From the NCBI GenBank assembly GCA_028554755.1, contig JAPTOF010000005.1, forward strand, positions 9,619,501 to 9,683,500: a stretch of 64,000 bases of DNA. Direction: 5' to 3'. The notes beneath the pieces were generated by a model. The model was not told where the DNA came from. It did not search any database and was given only the letters and a program-made list of their open reading frames with translations. Made by a program: the position numbers and the translations under genes. Of the stretch, positions 37,561 to 53,635 are shown piece by piece. Every line of letters begins with the position of its first letter. Position 1 is the first letter of the stretch. Source of the stretch: Cordia subcordata. Lineage: Eukaryota; Streptophyta; Magnoliopsida; Boraginales; Cordiaceae.

Positions 37561-38860
37561 ATAAAAACTAGCCTCTTCGAAGCATATAACGTCATTTGTT
37601 AATCATCATCATCATCATCATCATTCAATGGTGGTTAGAGTTCAAGCACCAAAAGAGGCTTCTGAACCTCCAAGAAATATCTCTCAGTTGAAAAAGAAAA
37701 ATCTTTTCTTATATCCCTGTTTCCGAAAAGTTTCTATCCATCTCCCTCCCCCTCTCACACACACAAACACCTCTTCCAACACCCTTTCTGTCTCTCCCTC
37801 TCTCTGTGTATAGCATAAGTCATCTGCATTTCAGATGTGATACATAGCTCTGCCATCTTTTGCTTGCATCTGATGGCTCTCTTTATACATGTACATTTCA
37901 TGAATCTTTTTGGGGTTCTTTCTCCTTTTTGTGTTTATGCTTTATGATTTTGTTTTGTGGATTTTTGGGTCCCTTTGCTTGGTGAAGGAATTAGGAGGCT
38001 AGTTCAATGTAGAATGGATGAAATTGAATGTTAAAAGTAGCCCTTGTAACTTTGTCGTTTTGATAGTGAAGTTATGTTGTTTTTTAAGGTGTCTCAGTAA
38101 GATGTTTAGGAGATATAGGTGATTTTGGTGGTCTTTCGATTGCAAAGTTGCAGTTTTGGTGATCAATGAAAAACGACTTGGTAAAAAAAAAAAGTATTAG
38201 AATTTGGAGGCAAGCGTATAAAGACTCCCTCAGGACTCCAACTCCTGAAGTCATCTTTGTTTTAAGATGTACTCATGAAGATCGACTTATAGCAACAAGA
38301 AAGCTTAATAGACTAACAAAATATTCTGGCTTTTCAATTCTCTCACTCACTGCTAACAAAGCATTCTAGCTTTTTAATTCTCCCACTCACTGCTTGCTCT
38401 GTCAATGAAGGATTTAGTGAAATTGGTTCATCCAAAACAATTCAAAGTTTGGGAGGAAACTGATGGTAGAATCACAGGCTTATTAAAGATTTCAGACGCT
38501 TATACGTCCTGTGTTTCTTCACACGTACGACTGGGTGTACAAGCATGGCATGGCCCCAAGTGATGCTGTGAATATATTTGTGGTCAACATTGGTCGCCTG
38601 ACACATTATTCCTGGAATATAATAATAATAATATTCGATATGACTAACAGTTTCATCTTCAACCTAAAATCCTGGAATTTGAGGAAAATGAATCGTGAAG
38701 TGTTTGATTAGCTGATCCAAAGTGGCGAATCAGACTGGTACACAAACCAAATTCGCGAACGCGCACTCATCAAAGTGAGAGATCACATTAGGGATTAGAC
38801 ATCTGAGACTGCAGCCTCTAGGGCATCCATATCACCGGCTGCCTCGGGATATGAAATAGG
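37561..38860 (+). other. Possible decayed gene, not recognised
   Basis: Base composition is more gene-like here. A TATAAAAAC motif (37560), a (ATC)n run (37606-37623) and an open frame from 37628 (MVVRVQAPKEASEPP, 61 codons) are followed by interrupted coding-like stretches near 38406 (MKDLVKLVHPKQFKVWEETDG) and 38720-38810 (SDWYTNQIRERALIKVRDHI) with stops between them. I cannot assign a family or build a continuous model; it may be a dead gene. Confidence 0.3.
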
Positions 38861-41345
38861 TGGTTCATGTCTTATGAAACATCAACGCCCTCCGGAAGTT
38901 GCATGTCCATGTTCAACACGTGTCAAACACCGACACTATCCTGACACCCTCTAACACACGTCAAATACATGTCCAATAATTTTAATTATTTTTATTTCTT
39001 TGGACAAGCCTCGACACCTCTCAACCCTCCCCTATCACTTTCCCAACAAGTGTCCACCAAACAATGTTTTAATCTTTTTTCAGTAATAACTAAAGTGATA
39101 AATTTTTACATTTTTTATGTAAATGTACGTCCAGGGATGAGCGTAGCCGTGAAGATTTTAATTTAGGGCTATAGATGGGATTCAGTATATAGTTGCTACT
39201 CAGTATAAAAGTGAATATACAATTAACTTTTTCAATTTATTTTTTTAAATGTAAAATAAAAGCGAGACCAATTAATTTATATCAAAGGAGGAAATTATTT
39301 TATTTTTTAAATAATAGTTTAACACCATTAAAAATTAAGGGGCGTTATTGGGCCCCCCCCCCCAAACATCTTGTATGTAGACATTAAACTAGTCAAATAT
39401 ATGTTCTTCAAGGGTTAATTTTTTTTTTAAAAAAAAAAGTCTCTGTTGTTCATAATTTTTCAGTCTTTATTATTTTAAAATATTGGTACTAGTTATCAAT
39501 GTTTAATAAAAATAATCAAATTAGTCCCTACAATTTAAAATTTTCATAATTCCTTTGATATTTTACAAATTTGGTCAAATTAGTATCTATATTTATTACT
39601 CATTCTTTTTTCTTAAAAGAGGACTAATTAGAATAATTTTCTAAAACATCAAGGACTAAATGGATATTTTGAAATAATAGGGATTACTTTGAGTAAGTTT
39701 GTAAAATTTTGAGAACTAATATGAATATTTTGTAAAAGATGAGAATTAAATTAAAATTAAGTGAACAAATGGATACTTATGGCGAAATTGACCCTATTCT
39801 TTAACAATATAACATTTTTTCTTTTATTTTGTGATAAATTTAGTGATATTTTGGCATTGATGTTATAATCTACTGTTACTATTTCAAAAATTATTTAATT
39901 CAAACTTCTTGTTGAAAAAAAATATTTTTACTTATTTGGTAAAATGATAAAAAAATTACTATTTGATAGAAAAGCGGTTTGTAATTTGTCTAATTAAATT
40001 GTTGTTTATGATTTTATTTATATGATTTTAGTATTTTATATTTTTTAGCTTTTAAATTTCTTAATTTTAAAATTTCAATTTTAAAATGTTTTCATATTTT
40101 TAATTTTCAAATTAAAATCTTCTAATTTTTAAAGTTTTTAATTTTGTGCAAGTAATTTGTTTAATCTTGGAAACCTGTAATTGAATGCTTTTAAAAACTC
40201 TAGTTTAGACTACTCAACTTTGTCCGTAACCAAACACTTTGTCCATCTAGTGTTTTTTTTTTTTTGGCAAAACCTTTCTTTTGTTTTTTTAGTTGAATCT
40301 CAATCTTAGGACTTGTTTGGATTGACTTTTTCTAAAAGCGTTCCTTCTAAACTTTTTGTAATTTTTTTTTGAGAAGTTAAAATTTTTGCTTCTAAAATAA
40401 ACTGAAATTGAACTTTTTTCAACTTTTATTTTTTCAAATTTAATGAAATACTTATTATCAAAAAGATGTATGTTTTTCTAAAAAATATTTTTCCATTAAA
40501 AGCAGAACATTGCATTAATTCAACTACGTGATAATCAGTTTTTAGAACGTAATAATTTAAACATTTATATCAAATGAAGAGACTGTTCTTGTCCCCACAT
40601 TACCTTCGCAGCTTAGTCATAAGCTGTAAAACTACGTACAAGAAATAAGATTTTTTAAAGATTTTAAATGACCAAAGCAAAAAATGAAATAAAGGTCTAA
40701 AGAAAAAGAAGAATGTTTCAGAATAAGAATAACGGAGTTTTCGTTTTTAACGGAGGTTATTGATTATTAATTTCATTTATCCTTTACTCGGCTGTCACGA
40801 TTTTTCTTTTTCTTTTTTTTTCTTGGGGCATAATTTCTTGGGAACATGAGCACATAAGGTAATAGAGTTGTGCTACTCCTCAATGGATTGATATTAATCT
40901 TTGATTTACATAATGTGTTTTATAGTAATAAAATTAATATTTTCATAAAAATATTATATGAAAAAAGGTTTTTGGTGTGACAATGAAACACCAAAAATTT
41001 ATTATATTTTTCAAACAAATATTTTCCAAATTATTTTCGTGCAAACAAAGGACCATAAAAATGCAGAAGTTATTGCAACTGTGATCAAGGGCGGAAATAA
41101 AAGGTGACTTATTTAGTCATTTTCCTTCTTCTTTTTTTTTTCGAAAACATACTGATTTTTAGTTCGAAAATTTAATTTAACTCTTACTTAAAAGAAGTTG
41201 CAGACGAATATTAAATTATATATTTTTAACTCTTATTGAATCGACATTATATATCAGCCCGTGCAAGTGACTTGTAAGCCAACAAGTTTTTCTTTCTTTT
41301 TTTGGGTCGAATTTGATCCAACAAGTTGGAGACATCTGAAGATTT
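38861..41345. other. AT-rich spacer with truncated MITE
   Basis: No gene supported. Near 40310-40500 an ACTTGTTTGGATTGACTTTTT end resembles the MITE at 33177 and the nested elements at 11391 and 43671, with no clear partner end. Homopolymer tracts include C11 at about 39353-39363. Confidence 0.45.
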
Positions 41346-41348
41346 AGA

Positions 41349-41786
41349 GTCTGTTTGCCCAACTTATAAGTCAAAAAAGAGAATTTAAATGTTTAGCAAC
41401 ATAACTTATAAATATTTTTTGATAGTTTATAAGCTCAAAAAAAAAAAAACCATTCTATCAGTTTTTTTTTTTTGAAAGACTTATAAGTTCATTAGTCAAA
41501 CTAATAAAAAGATTAATTTATTCTTAAAAATAGGCAAACTAATAAAAAGACCAATTTATTCTTAAAAAAATATCACATCACTTAATAATATATTATTCGT
41601 TTTAATTATCATTGTTCCATTTATAAGTACTTATTTATTAAAAATGTCAACAATTTATAAGCACATATTATCTAAATATGTTTCTATTTATTCATAACTA
41701 AATACATCCCTATTTATTCATAACTTGCTTATAAGCGATGTTTTAACTTATAAGCACTTAAAAATAAGCTTAGCAAGACAGGCTTC
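41349..41786. mobile_element. MITE with GCCTGTTTG-type ends, no nested insert
   Basis: Left GAGTCTGTTTGCCCAACTTATAAG and right CTTATAAGCACTTAAAAATAAGC...AGACAGGCTTC. The internal blocks (TATAAGCACATATTATC, GTCAACAATTTATAAGC) correspond to the family at 11105 and 43322 in opposite orientation. An internal duplication of CTAATAAAAAGA(T/C)(T/C)AATTTATTC occurs at about 41503-41565. Confidence 0.55.
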
Positions 41787-43321
41787 TAAAGGAGTTGACG
41801 GATAAGCCAACGAGTTGAAGCCACAAAAGATTGGAAGACGATGGAGAAATCAAATGTGATAAATATCAAATCTTAATGGTAAGCTTTTGTCCTACAGCTG
41901 TTAAAGGGTTGATTAAACTAATGTAATTGAAAATTAGTGGTTTAGTGGTTGCTGCTGTAATCAAAGTTGATAACCAATGGGACCATGCAAGAAAACCCCC
42001 AATTGTGTTGGCTTATTTAATATTCAAATATGTAATAATGAAACTTCTGTTTTTATATATAAAAAGATTGGATTTTTTATGCTTAAATTTTTATCTACAA
42101 AAAAATATGAACTAGAGAAAGAGCATCATAAAAACACTATGGCATTAGCGACCCCGCGACATTGGGCTCGTTTTAACTTTCAATTGACTTTTCACTCTGA
42201 ATTGAATTTTTTAAAAACGTTTTTTTTTTATTTTGAAAATGTTTTTTTTTTTGGAAAAACTGAAATTAATTTTTTTTAAATTTCAAATTTTCTGAAATTT
42301 AATTCAATATTTATTATAAAAAAGATATAATTTTTTAGAATTACTTTTAACGAAAAAGGTCAATTTAGCCGGCGATTATCATTGACTCACCATCGAAACA
42401 CCACTTTGGATTTTGATATTACATTTCACCATCGTCTCATTCCCACCTCACCAAACCTACTTCCCTTTCACCTTAAAGCAAATAAATAAATATGAAACAA
42501 TGTCGTCTCTCAACCAAACTCCACAAAAGGAAGCTAGTGATATAGGGCCCAGTATTAACTTTTTTTTTTGAAAAATGAAAATATTTTTTGGAAAAGATAT
42601 ATAAGCTAAAAACTTCTAAAAAAATGTTTTTTTTTAAAAAAAATTATACAACAAAGCAATTCTTTATAAAGCTAATTTAAATCGGGCACATAATTAATAA
42701 CTCATTCTTAACAATCCTACTCGGAAATTGTTTTATATATTTTAATAAATTGGTTATCTTAAGAATATTTTAACTTTCTACAATTTGTAACCCATAATCT
42801 ATTTCATTTTAATACCCGTATGTTGTTTTTGATTTAATGTAATACCGTTTAGACCTTGAGATTTCGCATCATAAATTGATCTCAATATTTTAAGGTTTAG
42901 AAAATGAAAAATTCCCCTAACTTAAAAAGTAAACATAATAGGAACTAACCCTTCAAATGTAAAAATATAGGAAATAACCCTAATCTTGGGACCATGATAA
43001 GAGGCAAGAACAAGGATGATTTGTGAAGTTCAACAACTAATTTACAAATCTTTGAATATAAAGTCTTGCTCTAATCATGTATTAAGTCAATTAAGATTAG
43101 AATTTCTGATACTATTAAAATACATCAAGTGAATTAAGAACAGATTTTCAGTAGTATAAAAAAGAGACTTGATCCAAAACATATCTATAAAATATTTTAT
43201 TATTTTTTTAAATGTATATCTTCATGTCACTTTCTAAAGTAATATGAAAACATGGCCAATTGGCAAACAAAAGAAAAGCAACTAAAGCAAGTGACCAACG
43301 ACAATGTACTATAATAATGCT
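41787..43321. other. AT-rich spacer with another MITE-like segment
   Basis: No gene supported. At about 42163-42370 a block beginning GGGCTCGTTTTAACTTTC with AAAGATATAATTTTTTAGAA resembles the interior of the ATTGACTTTTT MITE type. Boundaries are unclear. Confidence 0.4.
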
Positions 43322-43954
43322 AGAGCCTGTTTGACTTAAAAGCCCTTTTTTTGAAGTGTTTATAACGACTAGTGCTTATTGGCAAAAGTAATTTGTAAGC
43401 AAGTAATAAACAAGTAAAAATATATTTAGATAGCATGTTCTTATAAGTTATTGATATATTTAGTAACGAGATGTTTATAAATATCCATAATTATAAAATG
43501 ATTAACAAAGATATGTTATTAATTATGTTTAAATTTTCTAAGGGGCAAAAGTGTCTTTTAACTATGGTCAAAGTTCGGTGCTTATAAGCTGCAAAAAAAA
43601 AAAAAAAAAGGATAGGCCTAGACTATTTTTTTACCAATTTATAAGCTGTTAACAGCTTATTATGATTATGCACCTGTTTAGATTGATTTTTTTTAGAAGA
43701 AGTATTTTTTTTTCCGTGAAAAAGTCATATTAAATTTACAATAACTATTTAATTTAGTTTTTAAAAAAACTAAAATTCTGAAAGCTCAAACACAAGTTTT
43801 TTTAAAAGTTAAAATTTTCAAATTATTAAAAAAATTATTTAAAAAAAAAAACAATTCAAACGAGTCCTATAAACCCGGTTCCCAAACATGTTATTTTTGT
43901 TTCTTGGTTTATAAGTTGGTTTGACTGGCTTATAAGCTTAGCCAAACAGGCTCC
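43322..43954. mobile_element. Composite MITE directly upstream of CIPK8
   Basis: Outer ends GAGCCTGTTTGACTTAAAAG and CTTATAAGCTTAGCCAAACAGGCTC are terminal inverted repeats. A second element is nested at about 43671-43870 (CACCTGTTTAGATTGATTTTTT ... AAACAATTCAAACGAGTCC). The outer family matches 11105-11723 and 41349-41786. Its right edge is about 210 bp upstream of the CIPK8 start codon, so it must lie in or next to the promoter. Confidence 0.65.
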
Positions 43955-44163
43955 CAACCAAGCAAACAAATAAGTACCAACCCCAGTGATAAAAGGAGCC
44001 GAAAAAGGAAGAAGCGCTTCTCACTCACACCCAACAACAACATCAAACTTCTCACGCAAAAGCAAATGCTAAAGTCGATCTTGGTCTCACACTCAGAAGA
44101 AGAAGAAGAAGAAGAGGGAGAAAGCAAATTGTAGAGGTGAGCGAGACACAGGCGAAGAAGAAG
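43955..44163 (+). promoter_or_regulatory. CIPK8 leader with 22-codon uORF
   Basis: The GA/CA-rich stretch from about 43985 to the start codon looks like 5' UTR. It includes an upstream ORF at 44066-44134 (MLKSILVSHSE then a glutamate run, ending SKL) that stops 29 bases before the CIPK8 ATG. A GATAAAAG motif at 43987 is a weak TATA candidate. Transcription start is inferred. Confidence 0.5.
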
Positions 44164-49394
<5,231 letters not shown>

Positions 49395-49981
49395 TGGAAA
49401 CATCATACTGTAGCGTGTACCCTTTGCGAGTGTTTATGCTAAGGCATCCGTTTTCCACAAGAATATGACATACAAGTTACGGTTATGAGTTTGCCACCTC
49501 TCAGTTTGTACAAAGTTATCTTTCTCCGAATCCTATCTGCAGTATTGTTGTAACTGGCTGAGTGTGTGAATATATGCTGAGTTTCATGTATTTACAGTGT
49601 AAATCTTTGTCGAACATTAGGATGTGATGTCAACGGAAGTTAGAATACGTGGAGTCCTGGACACTAGTAGTTGGAACTAAACGATGCCTGAGCTTCCAAG
49701 GCTAAATGATGCATTTCTGTAAGCTTTATGGGATTGCTGTATTTCTAACTGAAAAGGCCACCTCCTCTTTGTTTCTGGAAGTGCTCCTTATCATGATGAT
49801 AATGTGAATTAACTGGAATCCTTGATTATCTCTATATAGCCAGGTATTTCACTGCACCAAACCAACTTCATTACAAGCTTTTGGTTTGTTCATGGCACAA
49901 TGTTTCAGCATCGATGTGGTGGTGCCATGTGACATTAGCAAATATGAAGCGATCAACGCGTTTGTAATTGCAGAATCTGTT
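49395..49981 (+). other. CIPK8 3' UTR and convergent spacer
   Basis: Presumed 3' UTR of CIPK8 (poly-A site not fixed), running toward the minus-strand OPT fragment. I searched this stretch on the minus strand for the later OPT exons that should follow the orphan exon and found none. Confidence 0.5.
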
Positions 49982-50482
49982 CTAAAATGCATCAGAGGAT
50001 AAAGCACGTAAAATGGTATAAGAAGTCATACCACCATAAGCAGCGCCTGTGTTAGCAAATATGGAAATCAACGTGAACTCTTTCATGTTAAAAGGGCCTG
50101 GATTTACACAAAACTCCAGCCTGGAATTGCGCCAGTAAATCGTCCTTTTGGGGAGTGCTCTTGCCATGATGTGGCCCAGCACGTACGTAACCGCTATAGC
50201 GGTCACCATCGACATGATGCATTCTGCTGTCTGGTGTAGAAAAAACTTGTTGAGAATTAACAACATGATGCCTGATGTGCAACCTAGAGACAACACGCGA
50301 AATGTCCATACAGGCTCATCGTACTCATTCATCTCTTCCTCCTCTTGTTCTTCGGCATTTGCATCATCGCCTGATTCGCCTTTTATTCTTTCTTGTTCCT
50401 CCTCGTCTTGCGTTGTTCCATCCTCGCTGCCCGATCTGTTTCTTTTATTAGCTCTATGCACGCGAGATGCCATGGCCGTCAT
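49982..50482 (-). pseudogene. Orphan first exon of an oligopeptide transporter (OPT)
   Basis: An open frame of 166 codons matches OPT exon 1: an acidic N-terminus rich in Glu, VWTFRVLSLGC, two hydrophobic segments, and the family NPGPFNMKE motif at residues 127-134, the same position as in the full OPT gene at 57469-58020. After IFANTGAAYG the similarity decays and a TAG ends it (SSDAF). The five later exons are missing, and CIPK8 lies just beyond. Divergence from the neighbouring OPT is large, so this is not a recent duplicate of it. A TATATA motif lies about 36 bases upstream (50518-50523), so transcription is possible. The frame being still open is notable; a short functional product is possible but unproven. 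Confidence 0.75.
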
Positions 50483-50707
50483 TAAGTGGTGCGAAAGAAA
50501 TGTGATTTAGGGTGGTGTATATATGTTTGTGGGTAGCACCATTAGCCAGAATAATTTATAAATGGTTCATTCGTTCCTTTTCTTTTTTTTTTTAAAAAAA
50601 AATATAGGATGGCAATAATCCCTTTAAAGAACGTAATATGAGGAATCTGTTATATCCAAGAATCATTCATTGTCCTACATGTGTGCCGCTTTTATAAATA
50701 TGTTTTA

Positions 50708-50908
50708 ACTCTTTCCTTGGTTTTAGGAATGCCCCAACATTAAGAATCGGGTTCGAATTCAGCCCCCGACCCCTAGGTTGAAAGCTCTCGTCTTAATTAG
50801 GGCACAGTACGGGGATCTACTGTGCGCCCCAGATTTGTCAGTTGGTGGTCGGGCTCCGCCTATCGTTAATTGGGCTTCGCCAGTTAAATTTCTCTTATGT
50901 CAAAAAAA
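50708..50908 (+). mobile_element. Possible tRNA-derived SINE of a second family
   Basis: GC-richer island of about 200 bp with a B-box-like GGGTTCGAATTC, ending in a short A run. Similar sequence flanks it: AATATGTTTTAA at about 50695-50706 and AATAATGTTTTAA at about 50907-50919. Not related to the SINE at 922. A box not clear. Confidence 0.4.
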
Positions 50909-50989
50909 TAATGTTTTAAATCCCTCCTACTTTTTTTGCTTCACATATAAAAAAAAATTATAATCTCCAAATACACACACTACTTATAA

Positions 50990-51725
50990 GGGGTTTGTTT
51001 GGCAAAAATTAACTGGTAGAATAGCTCATAACTATTTGAACAAATGATAGCAGTTTTGGTAGTTGATAGCTGTTTATTTTAGCTGTTAGCAAATAATTGT
51101 GTGGCTAACTGATTGTATAAAACGTGCTCGATAAAATTAGTTGTTGGATTAGGTGATATATGCAAAATGACATAAAATGATATTGGTATTACGTTATGAT
51201 TATTTATGATAAATGTAATTACTATTCCTATTATTGAAACAAGATAATTTATTTTATAATTAGAAATATGTTTCTTATAACAAAATTTATAATAAAATTA
51301 TTTTATGGTAAATTAGTTTATTAATATTATAAAAATATTTTTAATTGATAGAAAATTTATTTTGTCAAAAAAATGATAATTTTTTTTAGTATATTTTGAT
51401 ATGAATAGAATTTAAAATTGACTTTTGTGATATTTTAGATTTATATTTATGAAAGAAAATGTAAAAAACGTAGAGAGAGATTGCATAATAGGTATAATTT
51501 CAAAAAAATTGTTAAAGATAGGGTGGGATTGCCAAAATGAAAAATGAAACACCAAATCCTACTTGAGACGTTGATAATATTAACGATTCAGAAATACTAT
51601 TTCAAATAGAAACATTATTGAAAAAACTATTTTACAAAACAATAAACTTTGGAGGAGGTTGTGTTTTGACCAAGTCAAAAACACTAAACACTAGTTGAAA
51701 TACTGTTACCGAATAGGGTCAACAT
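50990..51725. mobile_element. Possible MITE with GGGTTTGTTTGG end
   Basis: Left edge GGGGTTTGTTTGGCAAAAATTAAC and right edge CAAAAACACTAAACACTAG...TACCGAATAGGGTC look like weak inverted repeats around AT-rich DNA with no coding capacity. Ends are only approximate. Confidence 0.3.
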
Positions 51726-53635
51726 AAAAGCTCTTGTATATTTTGTCTTTTTTATTTTATTTAAAAAACTATAATCTGCTGTTAGTGTGTTATCGACACA
51801 CAATGTATTATAGCACAAATTTCTTTTCAGATTCGTCTTGTTATTTTATTAAAAACTAGAATATCTTGGTTTGTGGGTCAAACTAATTGAGTGAGTAACT
51901 TCTCATTTTTGGGCTAATCCTCGTAAAGCTACTTTAGTTAGACCTATATTTTGAGGGCTAATCTTATTAATAAAGGCCTCGAGTCATCAGTGGTAGGCCT
52001 TAACCAGCCCTCAGGTCTCTATGGAAGCCGAGAAGTGTGCTTAAAACCTTGAGTTTGTAGTATTTCAATCAAACAGATTGTCGTTTCAACGTAATAAACT
52101 GGTTTGTCACGATGTAGACTTGAACCAACTCCTCTAGGCAACAAGTGGGAAGGAGCCTTGACTTGAGTGCTAAACAAGTGCTTAAGGCCAAGACTATCAT
52201 ATAAGACAAGGCTTGGAAGCAAGCTACCAGTGCCTTGTGGTAAGAATTGGCCTTGGTTAGTAGACAGTAGTGCTTCCTAGTATGTCTCGCTCGTAAAACC
52301 GACCCATAAATTCTTCAGAGCGGGCCGACAAGCTAGGTGTACGGGACCGTTGAAAAAGCGCCTCAACACACTGCAACCACATTCTTTGACTCCTTTTATG
52401 CAATTATGGTCTCCATTGTAAACAATGTAATGAAAAAGAAAGGCATACACAAATAAACAAATGGTGTTATTATTATTGAAAACTCTATCGTACAAGGCAT
52501 GAACTGCTTGATTGGCTATAAATACTTTTGCTTGAATGTAAACTAATTGTAAACTACTTTGTGTGGAATTGAGAATTACACTAAGGAAGCACAATAAATC
52601 TATGTAACGACTAGCGAGTTGCTCCAAGTTAAGCTACTGCTACGTTAAATTAGGTTGCGTCAAGTTAAGGTAAGCTAGAAAATCGAAGTAAAAAAATTAT
52701 AAAGGGACTGATAAGTCAAGCGAAGTCATGTGATTGTCGAATTCTTTTTCTAGTCTTGTTTCCTTCTTTTTATAGTACATCGGCCTTCTAACTTTTGATA
52801 ACTACTCATGCCATTTCTTATTTCATACCCATGATCCTTGGATAACTTTCCACCATTTGGTTTACTTGGTAACTGTCTAAACATCCTTCGACTGGATCAA
52901 ATTGGATTCTCGAAGTCCTTTTTACGGCTGTCAAACATTACGTATAAGGCCCAATTATGCCTTTGAGGCTCATATGTTTCCCATCAAACCCATTGAGATG
53001 TTGGCTCTTGATACGTTACTCTTCGAACTTGGATATGTCATCGCCCCTCTCATTGATACGTGTTGAGCCACTTAAGAAAGTTTTGCTTACGTGTACTGTT
53101 GACGAGTAGTTGTGCTACACCATAGTTATATTTGTTTATAACACTCCAAAATCTTTTTGCATATTTGTTCATTTTATTTTAAGAATAATATGGTCCCCAA
53201 TACGTAGATTCTTGTATTGTAATGTTTAGTATGTCTATATATGAAAGGTCCAAAGGTTTTCTGATAAAAGAACAAACTTTATTCTCTCTCTTAAAGTTTT
53301 GTCTGACACAATTTAGTATCATGGAAAATGTGGATACTATAAAAAGTATAGGAGAGAATTTAAGTTTCAATCAAGAAATTTTATGAGAGAATTTAAGTTT
53401 CAATCAAGAAATTTAACTTTGATACCTTCACAAAAAAATCTTACCATGGATAAATATGAAATTCGTCACATTTCATCTAATTAAACATTCTGTAACTTTG
53501 AGGCACACAGTAAAATGAAGTCGTGGATCCATATTTCCTATTGACCATCTTTTATATATACGAATGTCTATGAGAAACTGCACTTGATACATGCAGAAGA
53601 AGTCTCAAGTAGTTGTTGGAAACATGATCAGGGAG
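51726..53635. other. Spacer with short tandem duplication
   Basis: No gene is supported. The stretch 52000-53100 is less AT-rich and could be non-coding retroelement sequence, but no RT, LTR or PBS was seen. A 33-bp unit (GAGAGAATTTAAGTTTCAAT...) is tandemly duplicated at 53352-53417. Confidence 0.4.

Noticed and set aside
50708..50908. Functional tRNA gene at the GGGTTCGAATTC motif
   Set aside because: No cloverleaf or acceptor stem pairs with the B-box-like motif; a SINE remnant is more likely.
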